Source of the DNA: Microbacterium sp. 1S1
GTDB taxonomy: Bacteria; Actinomycetota; Actinomycetes; Actinomycetales; Microbacteriaceae
Direction: 5' to 3'
Assembly: GCF_008271365.1 (NCBI RefSeq)
Contig: NZ_CP043430.1
Span: 2,232,001-2,296,000 of the forward strand
DNA length: 64,000 nucleotides
In this document: positions 9,886-18,418 of the stretch, piece by piece
Layout of the letters: each line of letters starts with the position of its first letter
How positions within the stretch are numbered: position 1 is the first letter of the stretch
The notes under the pieces: generated by a model
The model's database searches: none
Told to the model about the DNA's origin: nothing
The model's input: the letters and a program-made list of their open reading frames with translations, nothing else
Position numbers and translations under genes: made by a program

Positions 9886-11550
9886 ATGAATCCTGAAACG
9901 CTCGCCCACGCCCTCCTCGCCGTCCTCGCCCCCATCGCCGAGGAACGACGTCCGGGCGAGCCGTTCGACCTCTCCGCCGCCGACATCGTGCTCGAGCGCC
10001 CGCGCAACCGCGACCACGGCGACTGGGCCTCGAACATCGCCATGCGCCTGGCGAAGCCGCTCGGTACGAACCCCCGCGAGCTCGCCCAGCAGATCGCCGA
10101 CGGGCTGTCCGGTGTGGACGGCATCGCGAGCGCCGAGGTCGCCGGCCCGGGGTTCCTCAACATCCGCCTCGACGCGGCGGCCGCGGGTGCGCTCGCGAAG
10201 GTCATCGTCGACGCCGGTCCCGCCTACGGGACGAACTCCTCGCAGGAAGGCGTGAGCGTGAACGTCGAGTTCGTCTCCGCCAACCCCACCGGACCGCTGC
10301 ACATCGCGCACACCCGCTGGGCTGCCCTCGGCGACGCGATCGTCCGCCTGCTCCTCGCCAGCGGTGCCCACGCGGTACGCGAGTACTACATCAATGACGC
10401 CGGTGTGCAGATGGACCGGTTCGCCGCGTCCGTGCTGGCTGCAGCCAAGGGGGAGCCCACTCCGGAGGGCGGTTACCCGGGCGAGTACATCGCGACGCTC
10501 GCCGGCCGCGTGCGGGAGGCCCGCCCCGACCTGCTCGACCTTCCGGAGACGGAGCAGCTCGCCATCGCCCGCGAGCTCGGCTACGAGTACCAGCTCGCGG
10601 AGATCAAGAACTCCCTCGAGCGCTTCAACGTGCCGTTCGACGTGTGGTTCTCCGAGCGCACGCTCCACGCGAAGGACGCCTCGGGTTCCAGCCTCATCGA
10701 CCAGGCCGTCGACCGTCTGCGCGAGCAGGGCCATGTGTTCGACCAGGACGGCGCCGTGTGGGTGCGTACGACCGACTTCGGCGACGACAAGGACCGCGTG
10801 ATCCGCCGCTCGAACGGCGAGTACACCTACTTCGCCGCCGACGCCGCCTATTACCTGAACAAGGGCGACCGCGGCTTCCGCGACAAGATCTACCTGCTCG
10901 GGGCCGACCACCACGGCTACGTCCACCGCCTCAAGGCGGTCGCAGGGGCGGCGGGCGACGACCCGGCGAAGAACATCGAGGTGCTGATCGGCCAGATGGT
11001 CTCGATCAACGGCGCGCGCCTCAGCAAGCGCGCGGGGAACATCATCGAGATGGACGACCTGCTCGACTGGCTCGGCACGGACGCGCTGCGCTACTCGCTG
11101 GAGCGTTCCCCCGCCGATTCGCCGCTCGACCTCGACCCGGAGCTGCTGCAGAAGCGCACGAACGACAACCCCGTGTTCTACGTGCAGTACGCGCATGCCC
11201 GTACCCACAACGTCGCGCGCAACGCCACGGACTCCGGCGTCGACCGGTCGGTCTTCGCCCCGGAGACGCTCACGCACGAGACCGAGGCCGCGCTGCTGGG
11301 CGCGCTCCAGGAATTCCCGCGCATCGTGGCCTTTGCTGCCGAGGTGCGCGAGCCTCATCGCGTCGCCCGCTACCTGGAAGAGCTCGCCGGCCTCTACCAC
11401 CGCTGGTACGACAACTGCCGAGTGATCCCGCTGAGCGACGCCCCTGTGGAGGATGTGCACCGCACGCGTCTTTGGCTCAACGACGCCGCAGGGCAGGTCT
11501 TCCGCAACGGACTCGACCTGCTCGGCGTCTCCGCACCCGAGCGGATGTAG
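9886..11550 (+). CDS. argS: Arginyl-tRNA synthetase
   Basis: A 554-residue class I synthetase that joins arginine to tRNA-Arg. The N-terminal additional domain covers residues about 1-115. The HIGH-type signature is HIAH (H139) in NPTGPLHIAHTRWAALGDA. The KMSKS equivalent is RLSKRAGN near residue 380. A helical anticodon-binding domain ends ...GLDLLGVSAPERM. Length is normal. It is the first gene of a rightward pair with the DUF2993 gene 7 nt downstream. A tRNA-Arg(CCG) gene is close by on the other strand. Confidence 0.96.
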   Translation: MNPETLAHALLAVLAPIAEERRPGEPFDLSAADIVLERPRNRDHGDWASNIAMRLAKPLGTNPRELAQQIADGLSGVDGIASAEVAGPGFLNIRLDAAAAGALAKVIVDAGPAYGTNSSQEGVSVNVEFVSANPTGPLHIAHTRWAALGDAIVRLLLASGAHAVREYYINDAGVQMDRFAASVLAAAKGEPTPEGGYPGEYIATLAGRVREARPDLLDLPETEQLAIARELGYEYQLAEIKNSLERFNVPFDVWFSERTLHAKDASGSSLIDQAVDRLREQGHVFDQDGAVWVRTTDFGDDKDRVIRRSNGEYTYFAADAAYYLNKGDRGFRDKIYLLGADHHGYVHRLKAVAGAAGDDPAKNIEVLIGQMVSINGARLSKRAGNIIEMDDLLDWLGTDALRYSLERSPADSPLDLDPELLQKRTNDNPVFYVQYAHARTHNVARNATDSGVDRSVFAPETLTHETEAALLGALQEFPRIVAFAAEVREPHRVARYLEELAGLYHRWYDNCRVIPLSDAPVEDVHRTRLWLNDAAGQVFRNGLDLLGVSAPERM

Positions 11551-11557
11551 GGGCCCC

Positions 11558-12403
11558 ATGAGCGACGACAACCGGACCCTGCCCTACCCGGAGCCTTCGG
11601 GCGAGCATCCGACCCTCGTGATCCCCGACTCTGCGGACGGTCGTGAGCCCGCGAAGGTCGCGCGCCGCCGCCGGTGGCCGTGGGTCGTGCTCATCGTCGT
11701 CGTCGTGCTCGCGCTGCTCGTCGTCGCAGCGGAGCTCGTCGCGCGGGCCGTTCTTCCCGGGGCCGTCCGCTCGATCGTGATCGAGCAGCTCGACCTCCCT
11801 GCCGACCAGCAGCTCGACGTCGAGACCGAGGGACTCCTGCTGCCGCAGCTCGTCGCGGGCCGCCTCGACACGCTGCACCTGTCCACCGAGGCCGTCACCC
11901 TGGAGGGGATTACGGGGGCGGCGGATGTCACGGCGACGTCGGTCCCTCTGCGGGGCGGCGACCTCGGCGGCGCGGACGGCACGATCCGCATCGATCAAGA
12001 TCAGTTCACGGCGCTGCTCTCCGACACGGAGCTGCCCGTGGACACGGTCGAGTTCGCCGCGCCGAACGCGACGCTCGGGGGTTCGTTCCCGGTGCTCGGC
12101 ACCGCGGTGCCCGTGTCGGTGACCCTGAAGCCCGGAGCGGTCGAAGGAGACCTCGAACTCACGCCGGTGGCGGCGAGCGTCGGCGGGGTGGACATCGATC
12201 TCGACCGTGTGGGATCGTCACTCGGCTCTCTGGGTGAGGGGATCACGGAGCCCCGGCGCGTGTGCATCGCGAACCAGCTCCCGGCCGGTCTCACTCTGAC
12301 CGGCCTCGAGATCGTGGGCAGCGAGGCCGTGATCGACATCGACGTCGACGGAGCGATCGTGACGGACGAATCACTCCAGGAGAAGGGCACCTGCGACCGC
12401 TGA
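11558..12403 (+). CDS. DUF2993 (LmeA-like) membrane-anchored protein
   Basis: A 281-residue protein with a hydrophilic, acidic and proline-rich cytoplasmic N-terminus, a basic cluster ARRRRW, one strong membrane anchor (about 41-60) and an extracytoplasmic domain rich in Gly, Leu and Val that fits the DUF2993 family. Relatives in mycobacteria (LmeA) bind phospholipid and help make lipoglycan; transfer of that role here is an inference. The ATG lies 7 nt after argS, so the two are probably cotranscribed. Confidence 0.72.
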   Translation: MSDDNRTLPYPEPSGEHPTLVIPDSADGREPAKVARRRRWPWVVLIVVVVLALLVVAAELVARAVLPGAVRSIVIEQLDLPADQQLDVETEGLLLPQLVAGRLDTLHLSTEAVTLEGITGAADVTATSVPLRGGDLGGADGTIRIDQDQFTALLSDTELPVDTVEFAAPNATLGGSFPVLGTAVPVSVTLKPGAVEGDLELTPVAASVGGVDIDLDRVGSSLGSLGEGITEPRRVCIANQLPAGLTLTGLEIVGSEAVIDIDVDGAIVTDESLQEKGTCDR

Positions 12404-12417
12404 GCGGTCCCCCCGGA

Positions 12418-13152
12418 TCAGGGGGCCAGGCGCTTCTCCAGCCGGGCAGCGAGCTCCGACGGACGTTGCAGGGGGATGCCGTGTCCGCACCCCTCGACGA
12501 CCTCGAGCGTGGAGCCGGCGTGCACGCGGCTCAGCAGCGCGGCGGAACGGCGCATGAGGGGCTTCTCTTCTGCGCCGACGAGCACCAGCGCGGTGCCGGA
12601 GTGCGCGCGCCAGGCGGGCGGGGCTGTGAAACGCAGGTTCTCCTCGACCGCGCGCAGCAGGGTCGTACGGGAGATGGTGCGCGAGGTCTCCAGGTAGCGG
12701 GGGAGGAGCTCTTCCGGGATGAACAGCTCTCGTGCCTGCAGGCGGGCGAAGCGCTCGTTCCTGGCGAGGCCGGCCGTCAGCCGGAGCAGCGCGAGCGTCG
12801 GTCCGATGGCGCGCAGCGGTTCCGCCTGGGCGCTGATCACCACAGCGTCCGCGACGAGATCGGGTCGCCGCGCCGCGAGCAGGACGGCGAGCTGGGCGCC
12901 GAGTGAGAAGCCGACCACGGTCGCCGGCCCCGTTTCCCGCTCCAGCAGCGGTGCGAGCGCTGCCACCGTCTCCTCATGAGACGTGTAGTCGGCTGTCACG
13001 CTGCGGCCGTGGCCCGGGAGATCCGGGACGATGACCCGCCGTTCGGGGTGGAGATGACCGCGCACCGGCTCCCACATCCAGCCGGCGACGCCGCCGCCGT
13101 GCAGGAAGAGGAGGGGCGGCCTGCCCGGCGGACCGAACGTCTCGTGATGCAT
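12418..13152 (-). CDS. Alpha/beta hydrolase
   Basis: A 244-residue alpha/beta-hydrolase fold protein. The oxyanion-hole motif is LFLHGGGVAGWMWEPV, the nucleophile elbow GFSLGAQLAVLLAA (Ser near 88), an acid candidate sits in LVLVGAEEKPLM, and the catalytic His is in VEGCGHGIPLQRP. There is no signal peptide. The start is ATG 13152, with GGAG overlapping the end of the preceding ORF (TGA, one base, ATG). Substrate unknown. It is the last gene of a leftward three-gene run. Confidence 0.85.
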   Translation of the reverse strand: MHHETFGPPGRPPLLFLHGGGVAGWMWEPVRGHLHPERRVIVPDLPGHGRSVTADYTSHEETVAALAPLLERETGPATVVGFSLGAQLAVLLAARRPDLVADAVVISAQAEPLRAIGPTLALLRLTAGLARNERFARLQARELFIPEELLPRYLETSRTISRTTLLRAVEENLRFTAPPAWRAHSGTALVLVGAEEKPLMRRSAALLSRVHAGSTLEVVEGCGHGIPLQRPSELAARLEKRLAP

Positions 13153-13153
13153 G

Positions 13154-13444
13154 TCACTCCGTCTCGAAGCTCGCGGCCATGCGGCCGATCGTGTCGATGG
13201 CGCTCTCGGGCGTGCGCCGGTCGAGGGGACCCAGCGTGCGCGCGGCGCAGAGCACCCCGAGGGTGGCACTGGGCAGCGCGAGGACCAGAGCGCCGGGCTC
13301 CACGTCCGGTACGATCCGGCGCCCATCCTGCCGTGTGCGGATTCCGTCGACGACATGGTCGTGACGCGCCCGGTACCGGGCGGGTGGCCGCGCGGCGACG
13401 TGCGCGCCGAGCACTCCCGCGACGTCGAGGAACGCGGCGGTCAT
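13154..13444 (-). CDS. TetR-type C-terminal domain lacking its DNA-binding part (likely remnant)
   Basis: From ATG 13444 the product is 96 residues. The same frame is open to the TAG of the upstream hydrolase at 13508, adding about 21 codons without an ATG, GTG or TTG. The content resembles the ligand/dimer domain of TetR regulators (a helical stretch DLMTAAFLDVAGVLGAH, then GRRIVPDVEPGALVLALPSA). The N-terminal helix-turn-helix is missing and there is no room for it before the hydrolase gene. It is either a decayed regulator or a domain used on its own. The next gene starts one base after its stop. Confidence 0.5.
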   Translation of the reverse strand: MTAAFLDVAGVLGAHVAARPPARYRARHDHVVDGIRTRQDGRRIVPDVEPGALVLALPSATLGVLCAARTLGPLDRRTPESAIDTIGRMAASFETE

Positions 13445-13507
13445 GAGGTCGTCGCCGAGCAGCGCCGCCGGGTCGAAGGTGCGGCCCCGGCGGTCGCCGC
13501 CAACGGC

Positions 13508-14398
13508 CTAGGCATCGGGCCTTCGGGCGAACCACTCGCGCAGCGCGGGGATCACGAGGTCCGGGCGGTCGCGTTGCACCCAGTGCCCGGCACCGGGAGC
13601 GACCAGGAGCTGCCCCGCCGGCAGACTCTTCGCGGCTTCCTCGATTCGCTTCAGCGACACGCCGGAATCCCGCTCACCGTGCACGAGAAGGACCGGGACG
13701 CGGATCTCGGAGAGCCGGTTCCGGTAGTCGGTGCGGAGCCGCAGCGGTCGCATCTGGTCACGCTGCCAGCCGCCGAACGTCGTGAGACCGGGGCCGGTCG
13801 CGGCCTCGGCGAGAACCGCGTCGACGAGAGCGGGGGTACGGGCATCCGGGGAGCGCACGAGAGCCTGGAGGCCGCGCGCCATCGACTTCCGGTCGCGCGC
13901 ATATGCGCGTGTCATCGTGCCGAGCAGCCCGGAACGCAGGAGAAGGAAGGTCGACAGGTGGGCGATGGGGCCGAACATCCCGTCCGTCAGGCGGGGCATC
14001 AACCCATAACTGCCCAGGAGTGCTGCGGAGGTCGCGCCATCCGGACGGTCGAGGAGGTGCCCCACCACCAGCCCGCCACCCAGGGAGAGGCCCCCGATGG
14101 CGTACGACCGCAACCCGAGGGCATCGACCAGGTCGCCCACGTACTGCACCAGGTGCTCCTGCGTCAGGGCCGCACCGAGGCGCGGACTGCGCCCGTAACC
14201 GGGGTGGTCAGGCGCGAGCACGCGGTGCCCGGCGGCAGCCAACGCCGGCCCGACCTCGCCCCACGAGAGTTCCGCGCTGTCTGCACCGCCGCCGTGCAGG
14301 AGCAGCACAGGCGCCTGCGTCTCCGCGGCGGGGCGCCACTCCACGACCGACACGTCCGCGCCGCGGACTGCCACGGTGTGCCGTCTTGGTGCAGACAT
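13508..14398 (-). CDS. Alpha/beta hydrolase
   Basis: A 296-residue alpha/beta-hydrolase fold protein. The oxyanion motif is LLLHGGGADSAELSW, followed by APDHPGYGRS; the nucleophile elbow is GGLSLGGGLVVGHLL, the acid is in VHGERDSGVS, and the catalytic His in GAGHWVQRDRP. The pattern is that of the haloperoxidase/hydrolase superfamily acting on small esters or ring-cleavage products. The start is ATG 14398 with GAGGGGGG upstream. It heads the run with the TetR-like remnant and the second hydrolase. Confidence 0.85.
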   Translation of the reverse strand: MSAPRRHTVAVRGADVSVVEWRPAAETQAPVLLLHGGGADSAELSWGEVGPALAAAGHRVLAPDHPGYGRSPRLGAALTQEHLVQYVGDLVDALGLRSYAIGGLSLGGGLVVGHLLDRPDGATSAALLGSYGLMPRLTDGMFGPIAHLSTFLLLRSGLLGTMTRAYARDRKSMARGLQALVRSPDARTPALVDAVLAEAATGPGLTTFGGWQRDQMRPLRLRTDYRNRLSEIRVPVLLVHGERDSGVSLKRIEEAAKSLPAGQLLVAPGAGHWVQRDRPDLVIPALREWFARRPDA

Positions 14399-14452
14399 GC
14401 GGACCCCCCCTCGTCGTGACCACCGTATCCGTCGCGGCCACAACGAGGAGCG

Positions 14453-15526
14453 TCATCCCTTCTCAGCCGTGCCGTTCTCCTCGGCCGCCGCGCGCTGGGC
14501 GTCGCGGAGCTCGGCCGTGGCGATCTTGACGTCGACCTCCGCGCGCTGCAGTCGGCGCTGGACGAAGGTGCGCGCGCCGTACCGCTCGTGGAGTCGATCG
14601 CCACGCTCCTCCTCGGCCGTGACGATGTAGGCGCAGGCGACGAGGATGACCTGCGTGGACAGCTGCAGCCAGATCAGCAGGGCGAGCAGCGACGCGAAGG
14701 AGGCGAGCAGCGGGTTGCTCGTCGCGCCCCCCACGAAGAGTCCGGAGAGCTGCTGCAGCACGATCAGGCCGAAGGCGCCGAGGAACGCGCCCGCCCAGAG
14801 CGACCGCGCCGCGGGGCGCACCCCGGAGAGCAGGAGGAACGCGCCGACGATGAGGGCCGCGTCCAGGATGAAGACCACCAGCAGCGACAGGATCCGGACC
14901 GTCCACGCGAGCAGCGGCGAATCCGACGGTACGCCGAGCAGGTCCCCGATCCAGGTGACGCCGAGCTGGCCGATGAACGTGACCCCGGCGGCGAGAACGA
15001 AGGCGAGCCCGATGCCGACGCCCAGGAGCAGGTTGCGGATGATGACCCAGATCCACAGGATGTCGGACTGGATCGTGCCGGCGATGGTACGGATGGCGGT
15101 GCGGAGAGACCCGATGGCACCCAGCGCGGCCCCCACGAGAGCGACGAGAGAGATGATCCCGGCGATCGAGAATGATGCCGGGGCCCGGAGGTCCTTCGTG
15201 CTGATCACACCGTCCTCACCGATGAGCCCGGGGACTGCCGACTGCACGGCATCGATGATGGCCCGCCAGGCGTCCGGATTGCCGGAGAGCCAGAGAGCAG
15301 CGAGGGAGAAGCCGAGCAGCACGCCCGCGAAGACGCTGAACAGGGCGCGGTAGGTCACGCTGTCCGCGAGCATCGGGCCGCGGCGCTCGGTGTAGAGCAG
15401 TGCCGCCCTGACCGGGCGCCGGGCCAGTGCCCAGGCGATGATCGGTCCGGTGATGCGGGCGACGAGTCCCGGTCGTGCCGGGGCTGCGGAGCGGTTCTCG
15501 GAGTCTCGGGTGTCGGTGTCTGCCAC
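14453..15526 (-). CDS. YihY/BrkB-family integral membrane protein
   Basis: A 357-residue protein with about six membrane helices. Family features are AWALARRPVRAALLYTERRGPMLADSV before helix one, and the helices around LLLGVGIGLAFVLAAGV and AGAFLGAFGLIVLQQLSGL. The C-terminal 50 residues are charged and probably cytoplasmic. The family was once called ribonuclease BN by mistake; its transport or envelope role is unsettled. GTG 15526 lies 6 nt after TAGGGT. Confidence 0.85.
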   Translation of the reverse strand: MADTDTRDSENRSAAPARPGLVARITGPIIAWALARRPVRAALLYTERRGPMLADSVTYRALFSVFAGVLLGFSLAALWLSGNPDAWRAIIDAVQSAVPGLIGEDGVISTKDLRAPASFSIAGIISLVALVGAALGAIGSLRTAIRTIAGTIQSDILWIWVIIRNLLLGVGIGLAFVLAAGVTFIGQLGVTWIGDLLGVPSDSPLLAWTVRILSLLVVFILDAALIVGAFLLLSGVRPAARSLWAGAFLGAFGLIVLQQLSGLFVGGATSNPLLASFASLLALLIWLQLSTQVILVACAYIVTAEEERGDRLHERYGARTFVQRRLQRAEVDVKIATAELRDAQRAAAEENGTAEKG

Positions 15527-15532
15527 GCCCCT

Positions 15533-15538
15533 ACCCTA
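15533..15538 (-). promoter_or_regulatory. Putative -10 box (TAGGGT) of the YihY-family gene
   Basis: TAGGGT, 6 nt before GTG 15526; leaderless-type arrangement. Confidence 0.5.
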
Positions 15539-15612
15539 TGAGCCGCCCGACGGCGGTCCCCAGGGGGTTGACGCGGCGTGTCACCATGACCAGGCGGGTC
15601 CGGGGGGTGCCC

Positions 15613-15618
15613 TAGAAT
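15613..15618 (+). promoter_or_regulatory. Putative -10 box (TAGAAT) of lysA
   Basis: TAGAAT about 55 nt before the lysA GTG. No convincing -35 lies 16-18 nt upstream. It would give a leader of about 50 nt, in which I see no riboswitch-like structure. Confidence 0.4.
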
Positions 15619-15673
15619 CGGGGCAACTCGATGTGCGCCTTCCGCCCGAGATCCGTCCCATGATTGGTGTTCC

Positions 15674-17092
15674 GTGCTCGACTCTGCCGCCACGCTCGCT
15701 CCGGACTGGCTCGTCATCCCCGACGATCCGAACGATCTCGCGGCTGGGGTCTGGCCGGCGTCGGCGCGGCGGGACGAGGACGGATCGCTCGTTCTCGCCG
15801 GTGTCCCCGCGCCTGAGCTCGTCCGGACCTACGGCACCCCGCTGCTCGTGCTCGACGAGGACGAGGTGCGCCGACGCGCCAGGGCCTTCCGCGAAGCGTT
15901 CGACCGCGCCGCCGCCGCACACGGAACGGTCGCACAGGTGTACTACGCGGGCAAGGCCTTCCTGTGCACGACCGTCGCCCGGTGGGTCGTCGACGAGGGG
16001 CTCCGCATCGACGTGTGCACCGGAGGCGAACTCGAGGTGGCGCTCGCCGCGGGCGTCGCCCCGGCCTCGCTCGGTTTCCACGGCAACAACAAGTCGGTGG
16101 CGGAACTGGAGCGCGCGGTCGCGCTCGGCGTCGGCACGATCGTCGTCGACAGCGCGATCGAGATCGAGCGTCTGGCCGCCATCACCGCCCGCACCGACGC
16201 GGTGCAGCGCGTGATGGTCCGGGTGATCAGCGGCGTCCACGCCGAGACCCACGATTTCCTCGCCACCGCCCACGAGGACCAGAAGTTCGGCTTTCCGCTC
16301 TCGGAGGCGGAGACCGCCGTGGCCCGGATCCGCGAGATCCCGGGCCTGGAGTTCGCAGGCCTGCACTGCCACATCGGCTCCCAGATCTTCGGCGTGGCCG
16401 GCTTCCGGGAGTCCGCGTCGCGCGTGCTGGAGTTGCACGCGGCGCTGCTCGAGGACGGCCCGGTACCGCAGCTGAACCTCGGTGGCGGCTTCGGTATCGC
16501 CTACACCCGGGTCGACGACCCCACTCCCATCGACGAGCTGGCCGACGGCATCGTGGCGGCGGTGGCCGAGGGATGTGCCGCGCGCGGCATCCCCGTGCCC
16601 GCGCTCTCCTTCGAGCCCGGTCGCGCGATCGTCGGCACGGCGGGGGTCACCCTCTACGAGGTCGGCACGACGAAGGACGTCACGGTGGCCTCCGGGGCGA
16701 CCCGTCGCTACGTCAGCGTCGACGGCGGCATGAGCGACAACGCTCGGACGGCCCTCTACGGCGCCAGCTATTCCGCCCGGTTGGCCTCGCGCACGGGGAC
16801 GGGCGATCCGCAGCTCAGCCGCGTGGTCGGCAAGCACTGCGAGTCCGGCGACATCGTCGTCGACCACGAGTTCCTGCCAGGCGACGTCGCACCGGGCGAT
16901 CTGCTCGCGGTGCCGGCGACCGGTGCCTACTGCGCCTCGCTCGCGAGCAACTACAACCACGTCCCGCGGCCGCCGATCGTGGCGGTCCGTGACGGGCACT
17001 CGCGCCTGATCGTCCGCGGCGAGACCGTCCACGACCTGCTGGCCCGAGACGCGGGCATCGACGGGGCACATGCCCCCGAGGGAGCACGATGA
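15674..17092 (+). CDS. lysA: Diaminopimelate decarboxylase
   Basis: A 472-residue PLP enzyme of the alanine-racemase fold (group IV decarboxylases) that makes L-lysine from meso-diaminopimelate. The PLP lysine is in QVYYAGKAFL. Other blocks are the HGNNKS segment, the phosphate-binding Gly-rich LNLGGGFGI, CHIGSQIF, and CESGD from the second active-site half. The start is GTG 15674 with only a weak ribosome site. hom follows after 21 nt, so lysA-hom-thrB is one aspartate-family operon. Confidence 0.95.
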   Translation: MLDSAATLAPDWLVIPDDPNDLAAGVWPASARRDEDGSLVLAGVPAPELVRTYGTPLLVLDEDEVRRRARAFREAFDRAAAAHGTVAQVYYAGKAFLCTTVARWVVDEGLRIDVCTGGELEVALAAGVAPASLGFHGNNKSVAELERAVALGVGTIVVDSAIEIERLAAITARTDAVQRVMVRVISGVHAETHDFLATAHEDQKFGFPLSEAETAVARIREIPGLEFAGLHCHIGSQIFGVAGFRESASRVLELHAALLEDGPVPQLNLGGGFGIAYTRVDDPTPIDELADGIVAAVAEGCAARGIPVPALSFEPGRAIVGTAGVTLYEVGTTKDVTVASGATRRYVSVDGGMSDNARTALYGASYSARLASRTGTGDPQLSRVVGKHCESGDIVVDHEFLPGDVAPGDLLAVPATGAYCASLASNYNHVPRPPIVAVRDGHSRLIVRGETVHDLLARDAGIDGAHAPEGAR

Positions 17093-17113
17093 CCCACCCC
17101 CGAAGGAGCATCC

Positions 17114-18418
17114 ATGACTGACTACAGACGACTTCGCGTGGCGCTGCTGGGCGCCGGAGCCGTCGGCTCCCAGGTGGCGGCCCTCCTGCTCCGCCACGGC
17201 GACGAGCTCGCCGACCGGGCGGGGGCCGCGCTGGAACTCGCCGGCATCGCCGTCCGAAACCTCGATGCCCCCCGCGACGTCGAGCTGCCGAAGGAGCTCT
17301 TCACGACGGATGCCGAGTCGCTCATCCTCGGCGCCGACATCGTGATCGAGCTCATCGGCGGCATCGAGCCCGCCCGCTCGAACATCCTGCAGGCGATCGG
17401 CTCCGGTGCAGACGTGGTCACGGCCAACAAGGCGCTGCTGGCCACCCACGGCCCCGAGCTGTTCGAAGCCGCGGACCGCGTCGGCGCCTCGGTGTACTAC
17501 GAGGCGGCCGCCGCGGGGGCCATCCCGATCATCCGTCCGCTGCGGGACTCGCTCGCCGGCGACCGGGTGGTGCGCATCATGGGCATCGTCAACGGCACCA
17601 CGAACTACATCCTCGACCGGATGGACACCGAGGGTGCCGACTTCGCCGACGTGCTCGCCGATGCGCAGCGCCTCGGGTATGCGGAGGCCGACCCGACTGC
17701 CGACGTCGAGGGCTACGACGCCGCGCAGAAAGCCGCGATCCTCGCCAGCCTCGCCTTCCACACCGCCGTGCCGCTGGACGCCGTGCACCGAGAAGGCATC
17801 ACCTCGATCACCGCGTCGATGATCGAGGAGGCGAGGGCGGCCGGCTTCGTCATCAAGCTGCTCGCGGTCTGCGAGCGGATCGAGGCCAACGGTGCGGAGT
17901 CCATCTCCGTGCGGGTCTATCCGGCCCTCGTCCCCGTCTCGCACCCGCTCGCCTCCGTGCACGGAGCGAACAACGCCGTCTTCGTCGAGGCTGAGGCCGC
18001 CGGCTCCCTCATGTTCTACGGAGCGGGGGCGGGCGGCGTGCAGACGGCCTCCGCCGTCCTGGGTGACGTCGTCTCGGCCGCACGCCGGCACATCGCGGGC
18101 GGCGTCGGGGTGGGTGAGTCCACGCGCGCGAACCTGCCCGTCGTGCCCATCGGCCACGTCACCACGCGGTACCAGATCACCCTCGAGGTCTCGGACGCCC
18201 CCGGCGTGCTGGCCACCGTCGCGAGCATCCTCAGCGACGGAGGCGTGTCCGTCGCCACCGTCGTGCAGACCGTCGAGGGGGAGGACGAGCCGACCGCACG
18301 TCTCATCATCGGAACGCACCGCGCGACCGAACAGGCGCTCAGCGACACTGTGGACGTGCTCGCCGAGAGCGATGTCGTCGCCCGTGTGGTATCCGTGCTC
18401 CGGGTGGAAGGCGAGTGA
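17114..18418 (+). CDS. hom: Homoserine dehydrogenase
   Basis: A 434-residue enzyme that reduces aspartate semialdehyde to homoserine. The Rossmann motif is ALLGAGAVGSQVA at the N-terminus. The catalytic part has TANKALLA, YEAAAAGAIPII and GIVNGTTNYIL. The C-terminal 80 residues (YQITLEVSDAPGVLATVASIL) form an ACT domain, which in relatives gives threonine feedback inhibition. AAGGAGC precedes the ATG. It overlaps thrB by 4 nt as GTGA. thrC is not between them, unlike in many actinobacteria. Confidence 0.96.
   Translation: MTDYRRLRVALLGAGAVGSQVAALLLRHGDELADRAGAALELAGIAVRNLDAPRDVELPKELFTTDAESLILGADIVIELIGGIEPARSNILQAIGSGADVVTANKALLATHGPELFEAADRVGASVYYEAAAAGAIPIIRPLRDSLAGDRVVRIMGIVNGTTNYILDRMDTEGADFADVLADAQRLGYAEADPTADVEGYDAAQKAAILASLAFHTAVPLDAVHREGITSITASMIEEARAAGFVIKLLAVCERIEANGAESISVRVYPALVPVSHPLASVHGANNAVFVEAEAAGSLMFYGAGAGGVQTASAVLGDVVSAARRHIAGGVGVGESTRANLPVVPIGHVTTRYQITLEVSDAPGVLATVASILSDGGVSVATVVQTVEGEDEPTARLIIGTHRATEQALSDTVDVLAESDVVARVVSVLRVEGE

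Noticed and set aside
8983..11571. An 862-codon open frame on the minus strand, over argS
   Set aside because: Only its last 270 codons (from ATG 9792) match the SGNH hydrolase; the rest is the antisense shadow of argS, common in high-G+C DNA.
15568..15573. TTGACG as the -35 of the lysA promoter
   Set aside because: It is 39 nt from the TAGAAT box, far outside 16-18 nt.
15527..15673. A lysine riboswitch in front of lysA
   Set aside because: The stretch is too short after the -10 box and shows none of the expected stems.
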